DNA of 64,000 nt from Caulobacter sp. Root343 (GTDB lineage Bacteria > Pseudomonadota > Alphaproteobacteria > Caulobacterales > Caulobacteraceae). The DNA lies in assembly GCF_001425745.1 (NCBI RefSeq), contig NZ_LMDF01000007.1, positions 658,973-722,972 of the forward strand. The letters run 5' to 3'. Positions 48,843 through 56,365 of this stretch are shown here, piece by piece (within the stretch, counting starts at the first letter, position 1; each line of letters starts with the position of its first letter). The position numbers and the translations under genes were made by a program. The notes under the pieces were generated by a model. The model saw only the letters and a program-made list of their open reading frames with translations, had not been told where the DNA came from and did no database searches.

Positions 48843-49742
48843 CTAGGCGTGCCGAGCCAGCGCGACCCAGGTTGCCGATCCAAGTCTATCCCTAAGCGCC
48901 TTCGGCCACAGCCGGGAGTTCCTCGCAAGTTCGTTGGCTTCTTCGGCGCGCGAGACGCACAGCATCATCATCAGCGGGTCATCGGAGGCGCAAGCCGCGA
49001 GATGTTTCAATCGCTTAGCTGTTCTATTTGGAAGGCCCGACAAGCCCAGGAAGTGTCCCTTGCCATATCCGTGCAAAGCCAGGCTTTTGTACCGGTCGGG
49101 CCGGATGGCAATTTGCGCCACCGCCGACAGGACGCGGATGCGCCATGGCGCATTCAGTCGCCCGAGTACGCCCCGTCCGGGCCGCGCGCCCATAAAGCCC
49201 GGCAGAATCTGATCATCAGGATGATCAAACCAGGAAACCAGTGTGCCTTTCGAGCCGATCGGGGCGCCATGGAGCAAGAAGTCAGACAGATCCAGAAGAG
49301 CATGGCGCGCCCTCGCCCACTCGCCGGCCAGCGACCACGCCGAACAGTCCACCGCCTGCCCCGCCCGCAGCCCCTGTATAGTGTCCTCAAGGTCCCAAAG
49401 ATGCGCAGGAAACTTGATCGTCGGTACGCCAACCGAGAGCCGATGGCGTGGCTTACGCTCTTCAGCGCCCTGCGATCGGCGGGCTTCCATCCCCTCGCCT
49501 ACACCATCCTTCAGAGCGAGAACGAGCTCGACCCCTGGAGACAGAAGGGCCGCGCTTGCAGCCTCGATCTTCTCCTCGAGCTCTCGCCGCATCCGGCGCA
49601 TGAGTGGGGTCGTCACAGGACCGAAGTCCGACTCGGCACTGCAGAAGAAAGCTACCTCTTGACGATCGGCGATGCGTTCTTGTCGACCGCTACGGCTCCG
49701 AAGGGCTGGGAGGAGTCCTTTGTAGCGACGCTTCGCGCGCAC
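48843..49742 (-). CDS. Hypothetical protein, uncertain start
   Basis: Up to 299 aa from a GTG at 49742; internal ATGs near 49600 are possible starts. The best protein-like part is the C-terminal 190 aa: VPTIKFPAHLWDLEDTIQGL, ARHALLDLSDFLLHG, LVSWFDHPDDQILPGFMG, ASDDPLMMMLCVSRAEEANE. A sampled stretch shows GC3 above GC1 above GC2 in this frame. An overlapping plus-strand frame (48732-49802) cannot be fully excluded at its 3' end. No family recognised. Confidence 0.4.
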   Translation of the reverse strand: MRAKRRYKGLLPALRSRSGRQERIADRQEVAFFCSAESDFGPVTTPLMRRMRRELEEKIEAASAALLSPGVELVLALKDGVGEGMEARRSQGAEERKPRHRLSVGVPTIKFPAHLWDLEDTIQGLRAGQAVDCSAWSLAGEWARARHALLDLSDFLLHGAPIGSKGTLVSWFDHPDDQILPGFMGARPGRGVLGRLNAPWRIRVLSAVAQIAIRPDRYKSLALHGYGKGHFLGLSGLPNRTAKRLKHLAACASDDPLMMMLCVSRAEEANELARNSRLWPKALRDRLGSATWVALARHA

Positions 49743-50039
49743 CCCTTCCTTGCAACGGCCAACGACGGCCTCTCAGCCACTGATCGAATTGCAGCCGAGT
49801 AGGTTGGCGCTTGTCTATGGCTGCGCGTCGGGACAGGGCTTAGACCGCGAGGCCTATTCCAGGGTGCCGGCACGATCGCTATGAACCTACTATGGTTGCG
49901 ACCGTTGCTATGAGTTCGGTCAAGCGGTCTGGTGCTGGGTCTAGGGGCGGAGCCCGATCGCGCCTGTAAGCGGACGCTTCCAGTGTCGCCGAAGAGTCAT
50001 CTGCGGTTCTGGCCCGTCGTCGACGCAGAGGTGAAGGTG
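49743..50039. other. Non-coding segment
   Basis: 297 bp. GTTGCGACCGTTGCTATGAG near 49896-49915 resembles the GTTGCAAC/CTATGAG sequences near 50.6 kb. Otherwise nothing recognisable. Confidence 0.35.
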
Positions 50040-50354
50040 TCACGCAGCGAGGTGAAGAGGATACTTTTGCAAGTGAACGATCAACGCCGTGATGGCGAGG
50101 TCGCTGAGATGGCTATCCTTGACGTCGGCCACATCCCGCAGACGCGCCACCAGCGCTGCCTCGACGGAAAGTGTCACCGCCGAGCTGCCGGGCCCCGTGA
50201 ACAGGTACGGAAAGTGCTCGACGTGGTTGTCGAGGAAGTCGGTCAGGACGTCGCTGTAATGCGCGCTAGCCGTCACCCCGGCCTCTTTCGCGCGCTTCTT
50301 CATCTGCTTGTGCAGTTCGAGCGGCAGGCGAAGCGAAAGGTTCTGGAGGGGCAC
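50040..50354 (-). CDS. Ribbon-helix-helix-like protein
   Basis: 104 aa from GTG 50354 with GGAG upstream. VPLQNLSLRLPLELHKQMKK then RAKEAGVTASAHYSDVLTDF is a ribbon-helix-helix-type strand-helix-helix, as in CopG or plasmid control proteins. The C-terminal half (LSVEAALVARLRDVADVKDS) looks like a second, related module. The frame stays open upstream to 50582 but that part is not protein-like. The nearby 20-bp repeats are candidate binding sites. Confidence 0.55.
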   Translation of the reverse strand: MPLQNLSLRLPLELHKQMKKRAKEAGVTASAHYSDVLTDFLDNHVEHFPYLFTGPGSSAVTLSVEAALVARLRDVADVKDSHLSDLAITALIVHLQKYPLHLAA

Positions 50355-50486
50355 GAGGGCTCCGAAATGGCGACCGGCGGATTGACCGCCAAAGAATCGC
50401 CCAATCCGGTGCGTGACGCAAGGCGTCGAGATCAGAGCCGTATGGCTCGCGTTGCTAGGATCTGGGCAACACCTTGCCTCAAACAT

Positions 50487-50595
50487 TGTGCAACGATTTA
50501 GGACGGAACGTGCAAGCAATTCCGCGTTTTGCAAGGAACAAGGACTTTGCTTGCGCTGACGGCGTCTGAGCTTGCCGTGCAACTATTTGGGACGG
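50487..50595. repeat. Two 20-bp direct repeats (third copy inverted at 48575-48594)
   Basis: TGTGCAACGATTTAGGACGG (50487-50506) and CGTGCAACTATTTGGGACGG (50576-50595) differ at 4 positions. The inverse of 48575-48594 is CGTGCAAACATCTAGGACCG. The copies bracket the three small genes at 48.6-50.4 kb and may be operators of the ribbon-helix-helix protein, or iterons. Confidence 0.55.
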
Positions 50596-50765
50596 CTCAT
50601 AGTTGCAACGATCCTGGCTGTTGGCAACGCGCGGCGGTTCGGGGGGTTCTCCGCCGGAGCTTTCGGCTTCTTAGACTGAAGTAGCGGCTACGTCATGTGT
50701 GCGCATTGATCAGTCGCCCGCCGCACAAAACGAAGGCAGCGCGCATCGAACTGCTGCGCCAAGAG

Positions 50766-50791
50766 TATTACATATTGCATATTTCGTAATA
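50766..50791. promoter_or_regulatory. Operator of the NikR-like regulator (site 1)
   Basis: TATTAC-N14-GTAATA, an inverted repeat with the geometry of NikR sites (6-bp half-sites about 14-16 apart), 11-36 bp before the regulator start. Its half-sites and spacing are identical to site 2 at 61482-61507. Confidence 0.8.
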
Positions 50792-50802
50792 TCGATGATG
50801 GG

Positions 50803-51273
50803 ATGCCTGTCATGGACATGTCCTCATCAACTCTCGCCCGCCTGAGCATCAGTTTGCCGGCCGAACTGATGGCGCAGCTGGACGCCATGGTCGCCGAACG
50901 AGGCCTGCCTAGCCGTTCGCAGATGATCGCCGAGCTGATACGCCACGAACTCGCCGAGCACAGCGCCGAGCGCCCCGACGCCGTCCTGGCCGGCACCATA
51001 ACCCTGATCTATCGCGCCGAAAGCGGCCGGGTTCGCCACGCCTTGGCCCAGGCCCAGCTCGGCTACGTCAAGGAGGTGATCTCGGCCCAGAACGTCTTCC
51101 TGGAGGACGACCAGGCCATGGAGGTCCTGCTAGTCCAAGGTCCGTTCGAGCGCCTCCAGCAACTGTGCGACGACCTGCGCAAGGTGCGCGGCGTGCAACA
51201 GATCAAGCTTGTCACCACCACGGCCTTGCTGCCGCCGCTGCATTTTCACGGCGAAGACGGAGGGCCGGCGTAA
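50803..51273 (+). CDS. NikR-like ribbon-helix-helix regulator without nickel ligands
   Basis: 156 aa (ATGs at 50812 and 50818 are also possible). The RHH domain reads LSISLPAELMAQLDAMVAER then GLPSRSQMIAELIRHEL. An ACT-like NikR domain follows (GTITLIYRAESGRVRHALAQ; VFLEDDQAMEVLLVQGPFER). At the positions of the E. coli NikR ligands His76, His87, His89 and Cys95 I see no His or Cys. It heads the guanidine operon, its stop overlapping the next start, and probably binds TATTAC-N14-GTAATA. The ligand is likely a metabolite, not nickel. Confidence 0.85.
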   Translation: MPVMDMSSSTLARLSISLPAELMAQLDAMVAERGLPSRSQMIAELIRHELAEHSAERPDAVLAGTITLIYRAESGRVRHALAQAQLGYVKEVISAQNVFLEDDQAMEVLLVQGPFERLQQLCDDLRKVRGVQQIKLVTTTALLPPLHFHGEDGGPA

Positions 51274-52097
51274 TGAGCCAGACCGCCGATCCCTATGCCG
51301 CCCGAGCCCACGCCCGCGCCCAGGACGGAACCCGCGCCGAGGCCATGCCCACCCTGCCGGCCACGGCGGCCGTCGATCTGCCGGAAGGCGTCATCGCCGC
51401 CGATGTCGTCTGGGACGAGACCATCGCGCCGGGTGGCTACGCCAGCCGCCAGATCGCGCGTGGAACCCGGCTGCGGCTTACCGATCTGGCCGGTGACGCC
51501 AGCCCGTCGCTGCTGCTGTTCAACGCCGAACGGCCGGTCGAGCGGCTGAACATCGCCGACACGTTGAAGGTGCAATGGAACGGCTATCTCGGCGAGGGTC
51601 GCCTGCTGCTGTCGGACATGGGCCGGGCGCTGGCCAGCATGATCGAAGACACGGCCGGGACCCACGACGCCTTCTGCGGCGCGTCGAACCAGGCCAGCAA
51701 CGCCCGCAAGTACGGCGATGGCTTCAACCACGGCGCCCACCCCAACGCCCGCGACCGGTTCTCGCTGGGCGTGGCCAAGTTCGGCCTCGGCCGCAAGGAC
51801 ATCCATCCCTGCCTGAACCTGTTCAAGGACGTGCGGATCGCCCAGGGCGGCGAGACGGTGTTCGACGCCGGCCCCTATTCGCCAGGCCGGTTCGTCACCC
51901 TGCGGGCCGAGATGGACCTAATCGTCGTGCTGGCCAACTGCCCGCACGTCCTGGATCCACGCCCCGACTACGCGGTCACTTCACTGCGCGCTACCGCCTG
52001 GCGCGGTCCGGTCACGCACGAAGCCGATCCGATCCGCAACGCGACGCCGGAGGGCCTGCGCGCCTTCCTCAATGTCGAAGACTACTATCGCCGCTGA
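51273..52097 (+). CDS. DUF1989 protein, carboxyguanidine deiminase subunit (urea-amidolyase-associated protein 1)
   Basis: 274 aa from ATG 51273 (TAATG overlap). It contains GGYASRQIARGTRLRLTDL, CGASNQASNARKYGDGFN, NLFKDVRIAQGG and LRAEMDLIVVLANCPHVLD. The DUF1989 pair next to urea carboxylase genes was shown in Pseudomonas to be carboxyguanidine deiminase (CgdA/CgdB), which turns carboxyguanidine into allophanate. The order here (DUF1989 x2, carboxylase, allophanate hydrolase) matches. Confidence 0.88.
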   Translation: MSQTADPYAARAHARAQDGTRAEAMPTLPATAAVDLPEGVIAADVVWDETIAPGGYASRQIARGTRLRLTDLAGDASPSLLLFNAERPVERLNIADTLKVQWNGYLGEGRLLLSDMGRALASMIEDTAGTHDAFCGASNQASNARKYGDGFNHGAHPNARDRFSLGVAKFGLGRKDIHPCLNLFKDVRIAQGGETVFDAGPYSPGRFVTLRAEMDLIVVLANCPHVLDPRPDYAVTSLRATAWRGPVTHEADPIRNATPEGLRAFLNVEDYYRR

Positions 52098-52104
52098 GGG
52101 CCAG

Positions 52105-52734
52105 ATGACCGCCTCGCCTCCCCCGCTCGCCGGATCCATCGTCCACGACGAGGTCGTACCGGCCCGCGCCCCCTGGCTGCACACGATCAAGGCCGGCCAG
52201 ACCCTGCGGATCGTCGATCTGGAGGGCAACCAGGCCGTCGACTTCCTGGCCTACAGCGCCGCCGACGACGCCGAACGCTACAGCGCCCAGGACACCATCG
52301 CCGCCCAGGGTAACGTCTTCCTGCGCGAGGGCTCGGTGCTGCTGTCCAACGAAGGCGCGCCGATGATGACGGTCGTCGCGACGGCCGTGGCCTATCACGA
52401 CACCATTGGCGGAGCCTGCTCGTGCGAGAGCAACACCCTGCGCTATGGCCACCACACCAAGGCCCAGCACGCCTGCGTCGAGAACTTCCTGATCGCCAAC
52501 GCCCGCCACGGGCGCGGCAAGCGCGACATGGTCGGCAACGTCAACTGGTTCATGAACGTCCCGGTCGAGGCGGACGGCGCCCTGGGCATCGTCGACGGCA
52601 TCTCGGCCCCCGGCCTTTATGTCGACCTGCGGGCCGAGATGGACGTCGTCGTCGTCGTGTCCAACTGCCCGCAGATCAACAATCCCTGCAACGGCTTCGC
52701 CCCGACGCCAGTGCGCATGATCGTCACGGAATAG
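52105..52734 (+). CDS. DUF1989 protein, second carboxyguanidine deiminase subunit (urea-amidolyase-associated protein 2)
   Basis: 209 aa from ATG 52105, preceded by GAGGG; ATG 52072 would overlap the previous gene by 26 bp. AGQTLRIVDLEGNQAVDFLA, GACSCESNTLRYGHHTK and LRAEMDVVVVVSNCPQINNP are the family signatures, with Cys/His residues in CSCESNTLRYGHH. Expected to form a heteromeric enzyme with the preceding protein. Confidence 0.88.
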   Translation: MTASPPPLAGSIVHDEVVPARAPWLHTIKAGQTLRIVDLEGNQAVDFLAYSAADDAERYSAQDTIAAQGNVFLREGSVLLSNEGAPMMTVVATAVAYHDTIGGACSCESNTLRYGHHTKAQHACVENFLIANARHGRGKRDMVGNVNWFMNVPVEADGALGIVDGISAPGLYVDLRAEMDVVVVVSNCPQINNPCNGFAPTPVRMIVTE

Positions 52735-52741
52735 GACCGCC

Positions 52742-55700
52742 ATGTTCGATAAGGTCCTGATCGCCAACCGCGGCGCCATCGCCTGCCGGATCATCCGCAC
52801 GCTCAAGGCCATGGGCGTGAAGTCCGTGGCGGTGTTCAGCGACGCCGACGCGGGCTCGCTGCACGTCAGCCTGGCCGACGAGGCCGTGCGCATCGGCCCG
52901 GCTTCGGCCGCCGAAAGCTATCTGCGCGGCGACCTGATCCTGGCGGCGGCCGGGGCGACGGGGGCTCAGGCGATTCATCCGGGCTATGGTTTCCTCAGCG
53001 AAAACGCGGGTTTCGCCGAGACTTGTGAAGCGGCCGGCGTCGCCTTCATCGGCCCGACCGCCGACAACATCCGCGCCTTTGGCCTCAAGCACACCGCGCG
53101 TGACCTGGCCCAGGCCCACGGCGTGCCGCTGGCGCCCGGCACCGACTTGCTGGTCGATCCCGCCGCCGCCCTGGAAGCGGCCGAGCGCATCGGATTCCCG
53201 GTGATCCTCAAGGCGACGGCCGGCGGCGGCGGTATCGGCATGCGGGTGTGCGAGAGCGCCGAAGCCGTGGCCGAGGCCTTCGCGGCCGTCCAGCGGCTGG
53301 CGACCGGCAATTTCAGCGACGGCGGCGTCTTCCTGGAGCGCTATGTGCGTCAGGCCCGCCACGTCGAGGTGCAGGTGTTCGGCGACGGCGCCGGCAAGGT
53401 GGTGGCCCTGGGCGAGCGCGACTGCTCCCTCCAGCGCCGCAATCAGAAGGTGGTCGAGGAGACCCCCGCCCCCGGCCTGCCCGCCGCGACGCGGGCGGCG
53501 CTGCTGGACGCCGCCACGCGTCTGGCCTCGGCGGCCCACTACCGCTCGGCCGGCACGGTGGAGTTCCTCTACGACGCCGATCGCGACGACTTCTTCTTCC
53601 TGGAGGTCAACACCCGCCTGCAGGTCGAGCACGGCGTCACCGAGCAGGTGACGGGCGTGGATCTGGTCGAGTGGATGGTGCGCGGCGCGGCCGGCGACTT
53701 CGCCTTCCTCGATGTCCCGCCGCCCGAGCCCAAGGGCGCGTCGATCCAGGTGCGGCTCTATGCCGAGGATCCGGCCCAGGACTATCGCCCCAGCTCCGGC
53801 GTGTTGACCCAGGTCTTGTTCCCGACCGATGTCCGCGCCGATGGCTGGGTGGTCGACGGGACCGAGGTCAGCGCCTTCTACGACCCCCTGCTCGCCAAGC
53901 TGATCGTCACGGCGGCCGACCGTCCGGCGGCGGTCACTGCGATGCAGGCGGCGTTGGACGACAGCCGCCTGGCCGGGATCGAGACCAATCTCGACTGGCT
54001 GCGCACCGTGGTGCGCAGCCAGCCCTTCGTCACCGGCAAGGTTTCAACCCGCGCCCTGGAGACTGTCAGCTGGACGCCCGACACCATCCAGGTGCTGAGC
54101 GGCGGGCCCGCGACCACGGTCCAGGACTGGCCCGGTCGCCAGGGCTACTGGGATGTCGGCGTGCCGCCGTCGGGGCCGATGGACGCCCTGGCCTTCCGGC
54201 TGGGCAACCGCCTGCTGGGCAACGGCGAGGACGCCGCTGGGCTGGAGATCACGGCCCTCGGTCCAACCCTGAAGTTCAACCGGGCCGCCGTGGTCTGCCT
54301 GACCGGCGCGGCCTTCGACGCCAAGCTCGATGGGGTTGCTGTCGAGGCCTACGCGCCCATCACGGTCGCCGCCGGCCAGACCTTGAAGATCGGCCGCGTG
54401 GTCGGCGCGGGCCTGCGGGGCTATCTGCTGTTCCAGGGCGGACTGGACGTGCCGGCCTATCTGGGTAGCCGCTCGACCTTCACCTTGGGCGGTTTCGGCG
54501 GCCATGCCGGGCGCAACCTGACGGCAGGCGACGTGCTGCGCCTGATGAACGGAGAGACCGCGCAACCCTCCGCGCCGCTCGACAAAACTCTGCGACCCGC
54601 CACGACCAAGGCCTGGACCATTCGCGTTCTGCCGGGCCCTCACGGCGCGCCAGACTTCTTCACGCCGGCCGACGTCGCGATGATCGGCGGGACGGATTGG
54701 AAGGTGCACTACAATTCCAACCGCACCGGCGTGCGTCTGGTCGGCCCCAAGCCCGAATGGGCGCGGCGCGATGGCGGCGAGGCCGGCCTGCACCCGTCCA
54801 ACATCCACGACAACGCCTACGCCATCGGCGCGGTCGACTTCACCGGCGACATGCCGATCATCCTGGGGCCCGACGGGCCCTCGCTGGGCGGCTTCGTCTG
54901 TCCGTTCGTGATCATCCAGGCCGACCTCTGGAAGGCCGGGCAACTGGCGCCGGGCGACACCGTGCGCTTCGACGTCGTCGACGACGCCGCGGCGGCCCTG
55001 GCCCTGGATGAGCAGGAAGTCCTCATCGCCCACCTGGTCGCGCCGCCCGAGCCGACCAGCGTGCGGCCGCCCCAGGGCGACAGCCCGATCCTGGCCGAGC
55101 TGCCCGAGGAAGGCCACCGCCCCCGCGTCCTCTATCGCCGCCAAGGCGATCAGCATCTGCTGGTCGAATACGGCCCCATCGTGCTGGACCTGGAACTGCG
55201 TCTGCGCATCCACGCCCTGCTGCTGGAGCTCCAGGGTCTGGCCCTTGCCGGCGTCATCGACCTGACCCCGGGCATCCGCTCGCTGCAGGTCCACTATGAC
55301 AGCCGCCGCCTGAGCCAGGCCGACCTGCTCGCCGCGCTCGTCGCGGCCGAGGAACGGCTGGGCGGGTTGGACGATTTCGAGATCCCGTCGCGCGTGGTCC
55401 ACCTGCCGCTGAGCTGGAAGGATCCCGCGATCTACCAGACCATCGACAAGTACATGCAGGCGGTCCGCGACGACGCCCCCTGGTGCCCGGACAACATCGA
55501 ATTCATCCGCCGGGTCAACGGACTGGAGAGCATCGACGACGTCCAGCGCATCGTCTTCGACGCCCGCTATCTGGTGATGGGCCTGGGCGACGTCTATCTG
55601 GGCGCGCCGGTCGCCACCCCGGTCGATCCGCGCCACAGGCTTGTGACCACCAAGTACAATCCCGCCCGCACCTGGACGCCGCCCAACGTGGTCGGCATCG

Positions 55701-56365
55701 GCGGGGCCTACATGTGCATCTACGGCATGGAGGGACCGGGCGGCTACCAGCTGTTCGGGCGCACCATCCAGGTCTGGAACACCTGGCGGCAGACCGAGGC
55801 CTTCACCGACGGCAAGCCGTGGCTCTTGAGGTTCTTCGACCAGATCCGCTTCTTCCCCGTCAGCGCCGACGAACTGGTCGAGTGGCGCCGCGACTTCCCG
55901 CTGGGTCGTCGCCAGATCCGCATCGAGGAAGAGACCTTCCGTCTCTCGGACTATCGCAAGATGCTGGCCGACAACGCCGACAGCATCGACGCCTTCCAGG
56001 CCACGCGGCAAGCCGCCTTCGACGCCGAGCGCGCCGACTGGGAAGCCAAGGGCGAGTTCGCCCGGGTCGAGGCCTTGTCCAGCGTCGCCGACGACGTCAG
56101 CGAGGCCGTCGCCCTCGTGGCGCCCGACGGGAGCGACCTGATCGAAGCTCCGCTGGGCGGCAGCGTCTGGAAGGTGCTGGTCGAGCCCGGCCACCGGGTC
56201 GCGGCCGGCGCGGTGATCGCCGTGATCGAAGCGATGAAGGCCGAGTGCGACGTCAACAGCCCGACGGCCGGCGTCGTCACCGTCGTCTACGCCCAGCCCG
56301 GCCAGGCTATCGCCGCGGGCGCGCCGATCGTGGCGATCGCACCAGATCTTGAAGCCGCCGCATGA
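52742..56365 (+). CDS. Biotin-dependent guanidine/urea carboxylase
   Basis: 1207 aa. Biotin carboxylase domain at 1-450 (KVLIANRGAIACRIIRTLKA, KATAGGGGIGMR, FLEVNTRLQVEHGVTE). Then AHS2/KipA-like and AHS1/KipI-like carboxyltransferase domains (VLSGGPATTVQDWPGRQGYW; ILAELPEEGHRPRVLYRRQG). A C-terminal biotinyl domain has VIEAMKAECDV with the biotinylated Lys. Reaction: ATP- and bicarbonate-dependent N-carboxylation of guanidine (or urea). In clusters with the DUF1989 pair guanidine is the preferred substrate. Confidence 0.93.
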   Translation: MFDKVLIANRGAIACRIIRTLKAMGVKSVAVFSDADAGSLHVSLADEAVRIGPASAAESYLRGDLILAAAGATGAQAIHPGYGFLSENAGFAETCEAAGVAFIGPTADNIRAFGLKHTARDLAQAHGVPLAPGTDLLVDPAAALEAAERIGFPVILKATAGGGGIGMRVCESAEAVAEAFAAVQRLATGNFSDGGVFLERYVRQARHVEVQVFGDGAGKVVALGERDCSLQRRNQKVVEETPAPGLPAATRAALLDAATRLASAAHYRSAGTVEFLYDADRDDFFFLEVNTRLQVEHGVTEQVTGVDLVEWMVRGAAGDFAFLDVPPPEPKGASIQVRLYAEDPAQDYRPSSGVLTQVLFPTDVRADGWVVDGTEVSAFYDPLLAKLIVTAADRPAAVTAMQAALDDSRLAGIETNLDWLRTVVRSQPFVTGKVSTRALETVSWTPDTIQVLSGGPATTVQDWPGRQGYWDVGVPPSGPMDALAFRLGNRLLGNGEDAAGLEITALGPTLKFNRAAVVCLTGAAFDAKLDGVAVEAYAPITVAAGQTLKIGRVVGAGLRGYLLFQGGLDVPAYLGSRSTFTLGGFGGHAGRNLTAGDVLRLMNGETAQPSAPLDKTLRPATTKAWTIRVLPGPHGAPDFFTPADVAMIGGTDWKVHYNSNRTGVRLVGPKPEWARRDGGEAGLHPSNIHDNAYAIGAVDFTGDMPIILGPDGPSLGGFVCPFVIIQADLWKAGQLAPGDTVRFDVVDDAAAALALDEQEVLIAHLVAPPEPTSVRPPQGDSPILAELPEEGHRPRVLYRRQGDQHLLVEYGPIVLDLELRLRIHALLLELQGLALAGVIDLTPGIRSLQVHYDSRRLSQADLLAALVAAEERLGGLDDFEIPSRVVHLPLSWKDPAIYQTIDKYMQAVRDDAPWCPDNIEFIRRVNGLESIDDVQRIVFDARYLVMGLGDVYLGAPVATPVDPRHRLVTTKYNPARTWTPPNVVGIGGAYMCIYGMEGPGGYQLFGRTIQVWNTWRQTEAFTDGKPWLLRFFDQIRFFPVSADELVEWRRDFPLGRRQIRIEEETFRLSDYRKMLADNADSIDAFQATRQAAFDAERADWEAKGEFARVEALSSVADDVSEAVALVAPDGSDLIEAPLGGSVWKVLVEPGHRVAAGAVIAVIEAMKAECDVNSPTAGVVTVVYAQPGQAIAAGAPIVAIAPDLEAAA

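Larger units (their letters stand above)
50355..50802. other. Regulatory intergenic region upstream of the guanidine operon
   Basis: 448 bp. Contains direct repeats at 50487-50506 and 50576-50595, GTTGCAACGAT at about 50602-50612, and the NikR-type operator at 50766-50791 close to the operon start. No gene. Confidence 0.5.

Noticed and set aside
48732..49802. 356-codon plus-strand frame
   Set aside because: Overlaps the minus-strand gene that has the slightly better codon-position GC pattern; however its last 100 codons look somewhat protein-like, so this is a close decision.
54044..56194. 716-codon open frame on the minus strand
   Set aside because: Lies wholly inside the carboxylase gene in the opposite strand; a by-product of high GC content, with no recognisable domain.
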